A stretch of DNA of 64,000 nt from Desulfitobacterium_A sp034927245 (GCF_034927245.1 NZ_JAYFQK010000025.1:1-64000), one strand, 5' to 3'. Shown: positions 50,162 to 59,774, counted from the stretch's first letter. Program-made: numbers and translations. Notes: a model not told the origin generated them from the letters alone.

Positions 50162-51037
50162 CTAAAATTTAGCGACTAACTTCTTAAGATAAGCCATCAA
50201 ATCCTCGGAAATATCCTCGCGGCGAAGCGCAAACTCAACCGTCGCTTGGACAAACCCCAGCTTATCGCCGACATCATAGCGGCGCCCTTCGAAATTATAA
50301 GCGAGGATTTCCTGAGTCTTTAATAGTTCGCGAAGTCCGTCCGTGAGCTGGATTTCTCCTCCCTTGCCCGGTTCAACCTTCTCTAAAATATCAAAGATTT
50401 CAGGATTTAAAATATATCGCCCCATAATCGCCAACCGGGAAGCGGGTGCCTCTTCCGGAAGAGGCTTTTCAACAAGGTCAGAGGCACTATAGAGTCGGCT
50501 GGAAATTTCCGTACCATCTACAATTCCATATTTTGAAGTTTCCTCAAGCGGGACTTCCTGAACCCCGACAATGCTTGCCCCATAACGTTCATAATGGTTC
50601 ATCATCTGGCGCAGGCAAGGAACATCTGAATGAATGACATCATCCCCGAGGAGGACAGCAAACGGCTCATCCCCGATAAATTTTCGAGCGCAATAGATAG
50701 CATGCCCGAGACCTAAAGCTTCTTTCTGCCGGACATAATAAATATCCACGAGTCTTGCAATATCTTGTACCATGTCGAGGAGTTCCATTTTCCCCCCATT
50801 TTTCAGAAAGGTTTCCAATTCGACAGATCGGTCAAAATGATCTTCGATGGCCCGTTTATTTCGGCCCGTCACAATGACAATATCCTCAATTCCGGAATTA
50901 ACGGCTTCTTCAACGATGAACTGAATCGTGGGTTTGTCTACAATCGGCAGCATTTCTTTGGGTTGGGCCTTTGTTGCCGGTAAAAATCGCGTTCCTAAAC
51001 CGGCGGCCGGAATAACGGCTTTCCGAATTCTCCTCAT
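50162..51037 (-). CDS. galU: UTP--glucose-1-phosphate uridylyltransferase
   Basis: 291 residues. The nucleotide-binding start is VIPAAGLGTRFLPATKAQPK; EMLPIVDKPTIQFIVEEA and GLGHAIYCARKFIGDEPFAV follow. It makes UDP-glucose from UTP and glucose-1-phosphate for wall glycans. Start and length match the family. It stands alone between structured copy C and a plus-strand gene. Confidence 0.95.
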   Translation of the reverse strand: MRRIRKAVIPAAGLGTRFLPATKAQPKEMLPIVDKPTIQFIVEEAVNSGIEDIVIVTGRNKRAIEDHFDRSVELETFLKNGGKMELLDMVQDIARLVDIYYVRQKEALGLGHAIYCARKFIGDEPFAVLLGDDVIHSDVPCLRQMMNHYERYGASIVGVQEVPLEETSKYGIVDGTEISSRLYSASDLVEKPLPEEAPASRLAIMGRYILNPEIFDILEKVEPGKGGEIQLTDGLRELLKTQEILAYNFEGRRYDVGDKLGFVQATVEFALRREDISEDLMAYLKKLVAKF

Positions 51038-51177
51038 TTTTGTCTCTCCTTACTCAGCGTATGTTTTCATTAGGAATGGATATTATAAAAGCAGCATTTT
51101 TATTACAAACTTTAAACGGTTCGCGAACCCAATTATACCATACTATTCCCAATAAATTCTATATCTGGAGAAATACT

Positions 51178-51597
51178 ATGTCTGTTAATCTTCTTTCTCT
51201 ATCGCGTTATCGTTGGGTGCGTTTTCTCATCTACGGCTTTCTTGGGCTAACACTCGAGGTTATTTATACCGGGCTTTCCTCCTTGCTTAAAGGAGATTTA
51301 AGCATGCATGGTTTCACCTTTTTGGTCATGCTTCCGATCTACGGGATGGCTATTTTCCTTGAACCTATTCACAATATCATCAGACCCCAACCGTGGTGGC
51401 TCCGGGGCTTCATTTACCTGTTCCTTATCTGGGGAATCGAATATCTAAGCGGCTGGCTTCTTACACTTATCCTGGGTTTCTGTCCCTGGTCCTATCATGA
51501 TCCCCTTAACATCAATGGTTGGATCACCTTAAGAATGGTCCCTGAATGGTTTTTGACGGGGCTCGGCTTTGAGATTATTCATGACCATCTCAGATAA
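51178..51597 (+). CDS. Putative ABC-transporter permease-like membrane protein (PF06541 type)
   Basis: 139 residues from the ATG at 51178 with a GGAGA site; the frame opens earlier at 51040 but has no site there. Four hydrophobic segments (FLIYGFLGLTLEVIYTGL, FLVMLPIYGMAIFLEPI, LRGFIYLFLIWGIEYLSG and a C-terminal one), with the GxxxExxY and conserved Trp pattern of the DUF1113 family. The role is unknown. Confidence 0.65.
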   Translation: MSVNLLSLSRYRWVRFLIYGFLGLTLEVIYTGLSSLLKGDLSMHGFTFLVMLPIYGMAIFLEPIHNIIRPQPWWLRGFIYLFLIWGIEYLSGWLLTLILGFCPWSYHDPLNINGWITLRMVPEWFLTGLGFEIIHDHLR

Positions 51598-51607
51598 TTA
51601 AACAAAG

Positions 51608-51653
51608 TGCCCTCCCCTGGTAGATGTGTGATCTACACGAGGAGGGCATTTTT
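51608..51653 (+). terminator. Terminator after the PF06541-type gene
   Basis: TGCCCTCC pairs with GGAGGGCA around an inner GTAGAT/ATCTAC stem, followed by TTTTTG. Confidence 0.8.
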
Positions 51654-51658
51654 GTGCC

Positions 51659-51760
51659 CTTCTAGTGAACTCGTTTGGCTAAGGCTGGACATAGAGACTT
51701 CGGTGGGGACCCTACCCCCACCGAAGCAGAGTACGAGGGACCCACTCCCACTAATAGAAG
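51659..51760. repeat. Foldback element downstream of clpP
   Basis: An outer arm CTTCTAGTG (51659-51667) pairs with CACTAATAGAAG (51749-51760) with a 3-base bulge, an ACTCG/CGAG step comes next, and an inner CTTCGGTGGG (51698-51707) pairs with 51717-51726. It ends 35 bp before the clpP stop. It may act as a 3' mRNA stabiliser or be a small palindromic repeat. Confidence 0.6.
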
Positions 51761-51795
51761 TGGCAGTCTTACGATTGGATGAAGAAGTTTAGGGA

Positions 51796-52410
51796 TCAGT
51801 CTTTCTTATCTGCGGGAACAATCTTCTCAAGAACTTCATCGACAAGACCGTAGTCCTTGGCCTCTTCCGCGGTCATATAATGATCGCGGTCTGTATCCGC
51901 TGCAACCTTTTCAATAGTTTGTCCGGTTCTTTCGGCTAAAATCCGATTCATTCTCTCTCTCACAAAGAGCAAATGTTTGGCATGAATCTCAACCTCTGTC
52001 GCTTGTCCGGAGATTCCGCCGCCGCCGATAAGCGGTTGGTGAATCAGAATTTCGGAATTTGGCAGTGCCGTTCGTTTTCCCTTTGCTCCGGCCGCGAGGA
52101 GAAAAGCGCCCATGCTGGCCGCCAAGCCGATACAGATTGTATGTACATCCGGACGAATATATTGCATCGTATCATAGATGGCCATGCCGGCACTGATTGA
52201 TCCGCCGGGGCTATTAAGATAAAGGAAGATATCTTTCTCCGGATCCTCGGCTTCAAGGAATAAAAGCTGAGCGACAACGAGGTTGGCTACATCGTCGTCA
52301 ATCGGTCCTCCCAAAAATATGATTCTGTCCTTCAGCAGTCTGGAATAAATATCATATGACCGCTCTCCACGATTCGTTTGTTCAACAACCATTGGTACTA
52401 GATAACCCAT
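51796..52410 (-). CDS. clpP: ATP-dependent Clp protease proteolytic subunit
   Basis: 204 residues of a typical ClpP. Catalytic Ser in GLAASMGAFLLAAG, His in ILIHQPLIGG and Asp in DTDRDHYMTAEEA. The ribosome site is AAGGGGGGA. It forms the 14-subunit barrel with a ClpX or ClpA/C ATPase. No clpX lies next to it here. The Met at residue 7 is a possible alternative start. Confidence 0.95.
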   Translation of the reverse strand: MGYLVPMVVEQTNRGERSYDIYSRLLKDRIIFLGGPIDDDVANLVVAQLLFLEAEDPEKDIFLYLNSPGGSISAGMAIYDTMQYIRPDVHTICIGLAASMGAFLLAAGAKGKRTALPNSEILIHQPLIGGGGISGQATEVEIHAKHLLFVRERMNRILAERTGQTIEKVAADTDRDHYMTAEEAKDYGLVDEVLEKIVPADKKD

Positions 52411-52649
52411 TAAGAATCCCCCTTAATCCTATTCTCATTTCATTATACGTTTTACATTTTCCTAATATCCTTTCCCGATAATCCTATTTTAGTACAAAGG
52501 TCAGTTAAGGTCAAATGATTTTCATGTAAAAAAAGAAAGAATATCTTCAATATCTATGTTATCCTTATTTTTCCTCACAATCCAAAAAAGGGTTTTCGGT
52601 TTTTTTAGCGAAAGCTATTATAATCCTTGAGCAGAGGGGTGCATCAACC

Positions 52650-53729
52650 ATGCAATATATACTTAAACCGATTTATCACCGATTTAAAGTGGAGGAATTT
52701 GCTTCTCAAGATTTTTTTGATCATCGAGGTACCCTTCTTTTAGGCAAGGGTCAGAAAGTTACCTCATCACTCGCTTCGTTTTTAAATCGTCAAACCATCT
52801 ATTCTTTGCATTGTGAGTGTGATTTTCCCAGCTCCGTCTCAGGGGAACTGCACGCTTCATTACTTATTCACTTTCCTCGAACAGCACCCTGGCTCCAGCG
52901 GGTTTATTTTGAAACAGCACTGATAAAACAAGAGCTATTAAGTGAGGCCGTCCGTTTTATCGATCAATTAGTAGACCATCTATCCCTTCATCCCGCGTTT
53001 TCTTTGGACTTTGAGCAATTACAAACCTCGGATAAAGTGACCTATAAACATTCCGTCAATGTCGCTCTTCTTTCTTATATTATCGGAAAATCCATGAACT
53101 ATAAAGGAGAAAAACTTCGACGGCTTACGCTTAGTGCCCTAATTCATGATATCGGCAAATTGGATATTCCCGAAGAAATCCTCAATAAACCAGGTGCTCT
53201 CAGCTCGGAAGAATTCGAAATCATCCGAACCCATCCTGCCAAAGGGGTAGCACGATCGGCAGATCTTCTCTTGCCTGAAAGCGTACTCACCGCTATACTC
53301 CAACATCACGAACGCTGGAATGGAAGCGGCTATCCTCAGGGTTTAGCAGGTCTTGATATTTCAACTTCCGCGCAAATCATGGCGGTCGCGGATGTCTTTG
53401 ATGCTTTAATAACAGACCGTCCCTATCATGCTCCCCTTCCTCCCTATCATGCTCTGGAAATTCTCTTTAAAGGCTGCGGCACCGATTTTTCACCCGAGGT
53501 CCTCAAAGCTCTTTTCTGCATGATTCAGCTTTATCCTCCGGATTCTTTTGTAACCTTGAACAGCGGTGAGGCCGGGATCGTTCTTCGTTTTACTTATCCC
53601 AACCTTACCCAGCCTAAAATTCAGGTTCTTTTCGATCCTTTCGGAAATCCTGTTGAGAAAGAGCTGATTATTGACCTCGCTGAAGATCCTTCGCGCTATA
53701 TCTGTACGATGCATCACCGCGTCGGGTAA
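52650..53729 (+). CDS. HD-GYP cyclic-di-GMP phosphodiesterase
   Basis: 359 residues. The HD metal site is HSVNVALLS with ALIHDIGKLDIPEEIL, and the GYP motif is HHERWNGSGYPQGL, followed by VADVFDALITDRPYH. These are the residues of active HD-GYP enzymes that hydrolyse c-di-GMP. The first ~120 residues form a mixed domain without a recognised sensor; the last ~75 look like a beta-rich PilZ-like or YcgR-like tail. A TATAAT at 52619-52624 could be its -10. Confidence 0.9.
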   Translation: MQYILKPIYHRFKVEEFASQDFFDHRGTLLLGKGQKVTSSLASFLNRQTIYSLHCECDFPSSVSGELHASLLIHFPRTAPWLQRVYFETALIKQELLSEAVRFIDQLVDHLSLHPAFSLDFEQLQTSDKVTYKHSVNVALLSYIIGKSMNYKGEKLRRLTLSALIHDIGKLDIPEEILNKPGALSSEEFEIIRTHPAKGVARSADLLLPESVLTAILQHHERWNGSGYPQGLAGLDISTSAQIMAVADVFDALITDRPYHAPLPPYHALEILFKGCGTDFSPEVLKALFCMIQLYPPDSFVTLNSGEAGIVLRFTYPNLTQPKIQVLFDPFGNPVEKELIIDLAEDPSRYICTMHHRVG

Positions 53730-53744
53730 GAAGATAAAAAACCA

Positions 53745-53771
53745 GGGGCTGTCGGAAAACAGCCCCTTTTT
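53745..53771 (+). terminator. Terminator after the HD-GYP gene
   Basis: GGGGCTGT and ACAGCCCC enclose a 6-base loop, followed by TTTTT. Confidence 0.85.
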
Positions 53772-53811
53772 CGTGGTGAGCATAATTATGGATTATTGCA
53801 AAAGACCCGAA

Positions 53812-53838
53812 AGCGTAGTTCCGCGCATAGAAGTGAAC
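53812..53838. repeat. Fragment of the 17.4-kb foldback element
   Basis: 27 bp matching 17361-17387 at 24 positions (AGCGTAG..CGCATAGAAGTGAAC). It is only the left end; the matching right arm is absent. It lies just downstream of the Fe-S subunit gene. Confidence 0.55.
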
Positions 53839-53862
53839 CAGTCCCGGAGCGCCAGAAGGAAT

Positions 53863-55170
53863 CTAACGTGCGGCTTCAGAGCTTCTCCTTTTACCCGCTT
53901 TATAAGATTGATCAAGAAGTTGAATCGTATGAACAACATCTTCTTGAAGTCCGGCATTCTCAACTCCGCTTGTCAGCTGCAGGCGGCATGCCGGGCAGCC
54001 GGTTGCGACGGTATCCGTGTGTGTCTGAGCGATATCCTCAATCTTGCGATCGGAGATTTTAGCCGAAAGATCCGGATGCACCAGCATGAACGAACCGGCC
54101 ATACCGCAGCAGCGATCCGGTTTTTTCATTTCAATCAATTCAATGCCGGGAATCGCTTTTAGGATCTCACGCGGTTCTGTCGTAATCCCTTGGCCGCGAT
54201 TTAAGTGACAGGGATCATGATAGGTGACTTTGCGCTCAAGGCGTCCTAATCCTTCTCTTTTGAACGGAACGATATGAATTAAGAACTCGGAAATATCATA
54301 GGTCTTTGCCGCCCATTTTTCTGCCAGGGCCTTCATCTTCGGGTCATCATCAAAGAGTTCGGAATATACATGTTTCCAGGACTCCCCGCCGGAAGAACAG
54401 TTGGTAATGATCGCATCAACATCCGTTTTCTCAAAGGCTAAGAGATTGCGTTTAGCCATGACTTTAGCTGATTCCACATCTCCGTTAACCGAAGCGGGAG
54501 TTCCGCAGCAGCCTTGTTCCTTCGGAATTACAACCTCACAGCCATTTTCCGTGAGAACATCAACGACGGCCCGACCCATATCCGTGTAAAAATAATTCGT
54601 TACACAGCCAATGAAATAACCGACACGCATTTTAGGATTCTCAACCTTGATCACATCGGGTAATTCATCCTTGAGCGGTTTCTTCGCAATATTCGGGATA
54701 ACTTTGTTCCCTAGACCTAAACCGAAATCATAACGGAGGCGAGCCCCTTTATCGCTGCCATGAATCCGTTTCATTGCTATTCCTTGAACCTTACTCCCAA
54801 ATTTCAGGCCGGTATCAAAGAGGCGATTCGCTTTGAGGGCTTTAAAGGCGATTTTTTTGCCCGGATGAAGTCCTTGTTTACGAACGGCTTCGGCACGGGC
54901 AGCAAGAATAATTTTATCAAAACGTACACCGCAGGAGCAATGTTGGGTGCAAGCCCCGCAGGTTGTGCAGAGCGAGAGCCGCTCGTCCATACCCTTGCTG
55001 AGGTCCATTTCACCTGTAAAAAGCGTTTCGACTAAGGTAATTTTGCCGCGAGCTGCGCCGACTTCCTTGCGCGTTTCTTTATAGATCGGGCAGACCTCTT
55101 GGCAGTTTCCGCATTTCATACATTTATAAATCTCATCATAGATGGAGTCGAGAGAACTGTAAATGCTCAC
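53863..55170 (-). CDS. glcF: Glycolate/lactate oxidase iron-sulfur subunit (GlcF-like)
   Basis: 435 residues. Two 4Fe-4S motifs at the N-terminus (CMKCGNCQEVCPIY, then CTTCGACTQHCSCG) and two CCG domains (CVTNYFYTDMG..CCGTP; CHLNRGQ..DRCCGMAG). Such subunits carry electrons from a FAD-linked 2-hydroxyacid dehydrogenase to the quinone pool or another carrier. The gene is 1 bp after the FAD subunit gene. Confidence 0.9.
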   Translation of the reverse strand: MSIYSSLDSIYDEIYKCMKCGNCQEVCPIYKETRKEVGAARGKITLVETLFTGEMDLSKGMDERLSLCTTCGACTQHCSCGVRFDKIILAARAEAVRKQGLHPGKKIAFKALKANRLFDTGLKFGSKVQGIAMKRIHGSDKGARLRYDFGLGLGNKVIPNIAKKPLKDELPDVIKVENPKMRVGYFIGCVTNYFYTDMGRAVVDVLTENGCEVVIPKEQGCCGTPASVNGDVESAKVMAKRNLLAFEKTDVDAIITNCSSGGESWKHVYSELFDDDPKMKALAEKWAAKTYDISEFLIHIVPFKREGLGRLERKVTYHDPCHLNRGQGITTEPREILKAIPGIELIEMKKPDRCCGMAGSFMLVHPDLSAKISDRKIEDIAQTHTDTVATGCPACRLQLTSGVENAGLQEDVVHTIQLLDQSYKAGKRRSSEAAR

Positions 55171-55171
55171 T

Positions 55172-56560
55172 TTAGTCCCTCCTCACCATTTTACCGGGGT
55201 TTAAAATAAAGTTAGGGTCTAAGGCTTTCTTAATATCTCTTAAAAGGTTGACACCGGCTTCACCGAATTCCAGCGGCAGGAATTTCGCTTTCGCCATTCC
55301 GATTCCATGCTCTCCGGAGAGCGTTCCTCCCAGGGAAATAGCGACATCAAAGATCTCCGCAACCGCTTTTTCGACGCGCTCCATTTCTTCGCTATTGCGT
55401 GCATCGGTAAGGATCGTCGGGTGAAGATTACCGTCACCGGCGTGACCGAACGTACCTATCGTCAGATCATATTTCTCGGCAATTTGACGAATGGCCTTAA
55501 TCATTGCCGGAATCTTGCTCCGAGGAACAGTCGCATCTTCAAGAACGGTGGTCGGTTTGAGCTGGGCCAGTGCCGGTAAAGCATTACGGCGAGCCAACCA
55601 GATTTGGTCCCGCTCTTTATCATCTTTTGCCAGCTTCACTTCGGTTGCGCCTTCTTCGGCCAGAATTTTTTCAACCAAAGTTGCTTCACGTTCTACCGCT
55701 TCTTTATATCCATCCACTTCGCACAGAAGGATGGCCTGTGCATCAACCGGCAGACCGGCATGGGCATAGTTTTCAACGGTTCTGATCGTCATGTTATCCA
55801 TGATTTCCAGTGTGGCAGGGATAACTTTATTACGAATAATCGCCGAAATTGCGCTTCCGGCTTTGTCTATATCATCGAAGACCCCGAGAATACTCTTTTT
55901 CGCTTCGGGCGTAGGGGAAAGTTTAACAAGGATTTCCGTAATAATTCCGAGCGTTCCTTCCGCTCCGGTAAAGAGAGCGGTCAGATCATAGCCGGAAACA
56001 TTTTTAACTGTTTTGCCGCCCCATTTAATGATGTCGCCATTGCCGCGAACGAGTTTCATGCCCATAACATATTGCTTGGTTACACCGTATTTTAAGCCGC
56101 GCAATCCGCCTGAAGACTCTGAAACCGAGCCTCCCATCGTTGCTGTGGTTACGGTTCCCGGATCGGGAGGATAAAAAAGCCCATGTTCCATTGCCGCATC
56201 ATTGAGGTCTTGAATAATAACTCCGGGTTGTACCCAAGCTGTTAAGTTTTCAGCATCCACTTCAAGAATTTGGTTCATATTCAGCATGGACATTACAATT
56301 CCACTTTCGACCGGAACCGTTCCCCCGCTTAAATTGGTGCCTGATCCGCGGGGATAGATTGGAACGGAATACTTATTGGCAATCTTCACAATCTCAGCAA
56401 CCTGTTCGGTCGTGGACGGTGTGATAACAACTTCGGGAAGAACCCGTTTTAAAGCCGCTGTAGCATCATAGGCATAAGTCATTAAGTCAACCTTTTCGGT
56501 AAGAACATTATCTTGACCTAGGACTTTGATAATTTCCTGTAAGGCTTCCGGTTTTAACAT
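55172..56560 (-). CDS. glcD: FAD-linked 2-hydroxyacid oxidase subunit (GlcD-like)
   Basis: 462 residues from the ATG at 56560, which has an AAGGAGGG site; the longer frame to 56644 runs over the promoter region. FAD-binding PCMH block IYPRGSGTNLSGGTVPVESG, GSVSESSGGLRGLKYGV and the C-terminal GEHGIGMAK and LDPNFILNPGK. The substrate is glycolate, lactate or a similar acid; it cannot be fixed from sequence. It forms an operon with the Fe-S subunit and is followed upstream by its likely regulator. Confidence 0.9.
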   Translation of the reverse strand: MLKPEALQEIIKVLGQDNVLTEKVDLMTYAYDATAALKRVLPEVVITPSTTEQVAEIVKIANKYSVPIYPRGSGTNLSGGTVPVESGIVMSMLNMNQILEVDAENLTAWVQPGVIIQDLNDAAMEHGLFYPPDPGTVTTATMGGSVSESSGGLRGLKYGVTKQYVMGMKLVRGNGDIIKWGGKTVKNVSGYDLTALFTGAEGTLGIITEILVKLSPTPEAKKSILGVFDDIDKAGSAISAIIRNKVIPATLEIMDNMTIRTVENYAHAGLPVDAQAILLCEVDGYKEAVEREATLVEKILAEEGATEVKLAKDDKERDQIWLARRNALPALAQLKPTTVLEDATVPRSKIPAMIKAIRQIAEKYDLTIGTFGHAGDGNLHPTILTDARNSEEMERVEKAVAEIFDVAISLGGTLSGEHGIGMAKAKFLPLEFGEAGVNLLRDIKKALDPNFILNPGKMVRRD

Positions 56561-56593
56561 ATTCAATACCCTCCTTAAATACAAAGAAAGTTT

Positions 56594-56604
56594 TGGTCTG
56601 ACCA
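56594..56604 (-). promoter_or_regulatory. FadR/LldR-type operator before glcD
   Basis: TGGTCTGACCA is a perfect palindrome about the central base and matches the FadR-subfamily consensus TGGTCnGACCA. It lies 34 bp upstream of the glcD start, where a repressor would block transcription. A FadR-type regulator is encoded directly upstream. Confidence 0.6.
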
Positions 56605-56779
56605 TATTATGATAAGTTCTATTGTTATAGTATATTATTAACATTAAATATTCAATAAACTTTGGACATTGAGAAAAAAAGAACTTTTTTAACTAAAGGC
56701 TAAATTGGGAGTTTAAAATAAAAGCTTAAAATAAAAACTCAGGGAGCTTCATTATTTCATAGTCCCTGAGTTTAAATTT

Positions 56780-57505
56780 CTATTTTTCTTTTGAGTCTTC
56801 CCGATACTTCTCGAGCTCAAGCTCAACTTTACGAAGATGCTGATACATGAGGTTACGGGCTTTTTCCGAATCCTGAGATTGGATTGCATAATAAATATCC
56901 CGATGCTCCTCAAAAAGCCGAAGCGTTGTGCCTGCAGTTGCAGCCAGCCAAAGGGCCCGAGTAACCTGAAGGGTCTGACCCATCGTTTCTTGAACTGTAT
57001 TCATCAGCCGGTTAAGAAGCGGATTTTTACTGGCACGTGCCAAAGCGAGGTGAAAATCAAGATCGAGTTGTTCACTGTCTTTGGCTTCCGGCAAATCCGT
57101 TTTCATCTTTTCAACAATGGCTTTAAGATTGTCCAAATCCTCTCCGTCACGGCGCTCGGCAGCCAGGCCTGCGGCTTCAACTTCCAGGGCCTTTCGTACT
57201 TCAAGAATATTCTGCAGCTGATCTTTTTCCAACAGCAAAATAAAGCTCAGGGGTTCGATCACAGAATTTGGAGAAGCTGATTTCACGAAAATTCCTTCGC
57301 CTTGCCGAATCTCAAGAATCCCCGTTAAGCTTAGAGCGGCTAAAGCTTCGCGGACCGAAGTTCGAGAAACTTGAAAACGTTCTGTAAGTTCACTTTCGGT
57401 TAAAAATCGATCACCGGGGACCAACTGGCCATCGATAATTAGATTTTTGACTTGTTCTAAGATAATTTCCGTTGTCCGTTTGTTTTTTATCGGCTTAATA
57501 TCCAT
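56780..57505 (-). CDS. FadR-subfamily GntR regulator
   Basis: 241 residues from the ATG at 57505 with a GAGGT site (the frame opens at 57634). Winged HTH: LVPGDRFLTESELTERFQVS, RTSVREALAALSLTGI. The C-terminal FCD domain has the metal-binding Asp/His pattern (DFHLALARASKNPLLNRL, EHRDIYYAI). These proteins respond to small organic acids. It most likely controls the glcD-glcF operon. Confidence 0.88.
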   Translation of the reverse strand: MDIKPIKNKRTTEIILEQVKNLIIDGQLVPGDRFLTESELTERFQVSRTSVREALAALSLTGILEIRQGEGIFVKSASPNSVIEPLSFILLLEKDQLQNILEVRKALEVEAAGLAAERRDGEDLDNLKAIVEKMKTDLPEAKDSEQLDLDFHLALARASKNPLLNRLMNTVQETMGQTLQVTRALWLAATAGTTLRLFEEHRDIYYAIQSQDSEKARNLMYQHLRKVELELEKYREDSKEK

Positions 57506-57683
57506 AGGATTTACCTCACAATTATTGATAATCTCCTCAGTTATGTGTTTTAGTGAGAACTTGAAGAATATAGAAATTATATCACAAAAATAGCCTGAGA
57601 CTCTTGAGGAGTTTTCGGCTATTTCTTTTAGCATATGTGATTTATCCGGATGGGGTCAAAACTCCACCATTAGTAAGTTCCCT

Positions 57684-58271
57684 TTATCTGTCTTTATCCG
57701 CTAATCCGAGCAAAATCACTTGAGCAACAGCTTCATGGTCAACGTCTTCGGGGCTAAATCCGTCAATAAACATCTTTTTCATTGCATAATTTTGAATGCC
57801 ACCCATAATCGTCGCCGCCGCGATCTCGGGATCGATATTACCTCTAAGCTCATTCGTCCGAATTCCATCACGAATCATATCTTCGACTGCTGTAGCTGTT
57901 GTCCACATTTCTTTAAGCATGCGCGAACGCATATCCTCGGAGAGCGTCTGTCCTGTCATGATCGAACGAAACATATCAAGATGTTCTTTCAAAAAACTTG
58001 CGTAAAACTGTGAGATAAGCCGAATCTTTTCTAACATCGTGTTTCCCTGCTCGATCACAGGAACTATACCTTCACTGAAACGCTTCCCGCTATAACGAAT
58101 CATTTCAAGGAATAAAGTATTTTTACTATCAAAATAATCATAAACTGTCCCTTTGCCAATTCCGGCTTTCTTCGCAATACCTTCGATTGTAGCCCCTTCG
58201 ACTCCTGCTTCCGAAAACACTTTGATGGCGGCATCGAGTATTTCGATACGCTTTTCTTCCTTTGCTATCAT
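57684..58271 (-). CDS. TetR-family regulator
   Basis: 195 residues from the ATG at 58271. HTH: RIEILDAAIKVFSEAGVEGA, TIEGIAKKAGIGKGTVYDYF. The C-terminal helical ligand domain is typical of AcrR-type repressors. Its targets are not evident; the nearest genes on the same strand encode the DUF445 proteins. Confidence 0.85.
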   Translation of the reverse strand: MIAKEEKRIEILDAAIKVFSEAGVEGATIEGIAKKAGIGKGTVYDYFDSKNTLFLEMIRYSGKRFSEGIVPVIEQGNTMLEKIRLISQFYASFLKEHLDMFRSIMTGQTLSEDMRSRMLKEMWTTATAVEDMIRDGIRTNELRGNIDPEIAAATIMGGIQNYAMKKMFIDGFSPEDVDHEAVAQVILLGLADKDR

Positions 58272-58370
58272 TCGAAATCCTCCCATAGCATCACCTGAAG
58301 TTTCCTTTATGCTGTCATTACACGTTTAATTCTAGCTTACCCATAATAATTTTTCTATTGCATATTTTAC

Positions 58371-59666
58371 CTAATGTTTTAAGACCATCAACAGCGGCTG
58401 ATAAGCATAATTCAGAAGGAAAAACAAGAAAAACCCAAGGATTCCCCCGACGATTGAGCCGTTGATCCGAATCCACTGAAGATCATTGCCGGCCTTATCC
58501 TCAATAAACCGGTTTAATTCATCATTAGATAGATTTTCCAAGGTCTCCTGAACAATTTCCCCGATCAAAGAATGTTCCTGCTGTGCAACTTTCAGGAGAG
58601 TGTCACGGAAAAAGGCATCAAGCGTATCCTGCAAATTTTGATCTGTTTGAACTCTCTCCCAAAAGCGTTCCGCCAAGGGCAAAACAGAAGAAACCAAACT
58701 TTCTCTGTTTAAGGATTTTCCGTTTTGCCAAGTGCTCAATACTGTTTCTATCCCTTTTTCGAAATACAAATCGATCGGCAATTCCGCGAGCATCTGTTCA
58801 ATCCATTCCTCAATGTGTGCTTCGGTTAGCGTGTCCTTTTCCCAACCTTGAAGTCTCTGCTCCAGCTGATATATGAAGCGAAGCCGTAGCTCATTGTCAG
58901 GGGATTTCAAGGATCGCACTGTCAAGATCAGATGGGTCTGCAAGGCTTTAGCGGCATCTTCCAGATTTACCCCATCCGCGGCCTGGAAAATTCCTAAAAA
59001 CGTCCTTTGCAAAAATCCTCCGCTCGCCATCTGCTTATCCATTATTTTTTCCAGGTAGATTAAGATCTGGGCATATACTCTTGTTCCCGAAGCGTAAATC
59101 AGTAAATCCTCAATTCGTTCATCCAGCCAGCCATTAAATTCCCGGCGATAAAGCTGTTGTTGGGAATAGGCTAAGATCTTTCGAGCGAGACCGAACTCCC
59201 GTGCTTTAGCGCGGAGCAGTGCACTTAAATTTTCGGCAGCCTTTGCCCCATTGATCTGAGTCTTTAGTCCGGCAAGGAAACCCGCCAGCTTTTCGGCCAG
59301 AAAATCTGCTCCTCCCTGTTTCTCAAGCGTTTTTAAAATCTTGCGCGTGAACGGCAGGCCCTCAATCTTTTGGCGGATCATCACTTCGCTGATCAATTCC
59401 TCCTCAACCATGACCCGGATCGCCCCAATCATTTTTGTCCGATTCCGCGGAATTAAAGCGGTATGATAAGGCCAGCCTAATGGCTTTCGAAAGAGCGCCG
59501 TAACCGCAAACCAATCGGCAATTCCGCCGACCAAGGACGCTTCAAGCACAAACCGGCTGAGACGCAGCACAAAATTATCCGGCCAATAGTATTTGGCTCC
59601 GGATACAAGGATAAATAAGACGAAAACTATGCTCAAAACTATATTTGCCCTTCGGCGGTAATTCAT
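58371..59666 (-). CDS. DUF445 membrane protein, copy 1
   Basis: About 431 residues from the ATG at 59666 (the frame opens at 59714). DUF445 marks are present: N-terminal membrane helix, VGGIADWFAVTALFRKPLGW, LIPRNRTKMIGAIRVMVEE and the C-terminal EDKAGNDLQWIRINGSIVGG with a final membrane helix. The long middle is helical. The family function is unknown; it is thought to bridge or scaffold membranes. A paralogue lies next to it. Confidence 0.85.
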   Translation of the reverse strand: MNYRRRANIVLSIVFVLFILVSGAKYYWPDNFVLRLSRFVLEASLVGGIADWFAVTALFRKPLGWPYHTALIPRNRTKMIGAIRVMVEEELISEVMIRQKIEGLPFTRKILKTLEKQGGADFLAEKLAGFLAGLKTQINGAKAAENLSALLRAKAREFGLARKILAYSQQQLYRREFNGWLDERIEDLLIYASGTRVYAQILIYLEKIMDKQMASGGFLQRTFLGIFQAADGVNLEDAAKALQTHLILTVRSLKSPDNELRLRFIYQLEQRLQGWEKDTLTEAHIEEWIEQMLAELPIDLYFEKGIETVLSTWQNGKSLNRESLVSSVLPLAERFWERVQTDQNLQDTLDAFFRDTLLKVAQQEHSLIGEIVQETLENLSNDELNRFIEDKAGNDLQWIRINGSIVGGILGFFLFFLLNYAYQPLLMVLKH

Positions 59667-59774
59667 CCTGTATCGATCCTTCCTATAGTAGACAGTTTCT
59701 TTCAACACGACCATTTCTTACAACACAACAGTTCCATTCTTCTCTACGTTATTCATCTATTGATCAGCCATTTT

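Noticed and set aside
51040..51177. N-terminal extension of the PF06541-type gene
   Set aside because: The ATG at 51178 has a good GGAGA site and begins just before the first membrane helix; the extension overlaps the galU promoter region.
56970..56986. GGGTCTGACCC motif resembling the 24-bp repeat
   Set aside because: It lies inside the FadR-type coding sequence (MGQTLQ region) and lacks the flanking CCTGAG and CGTTGG, so it is coincidental.
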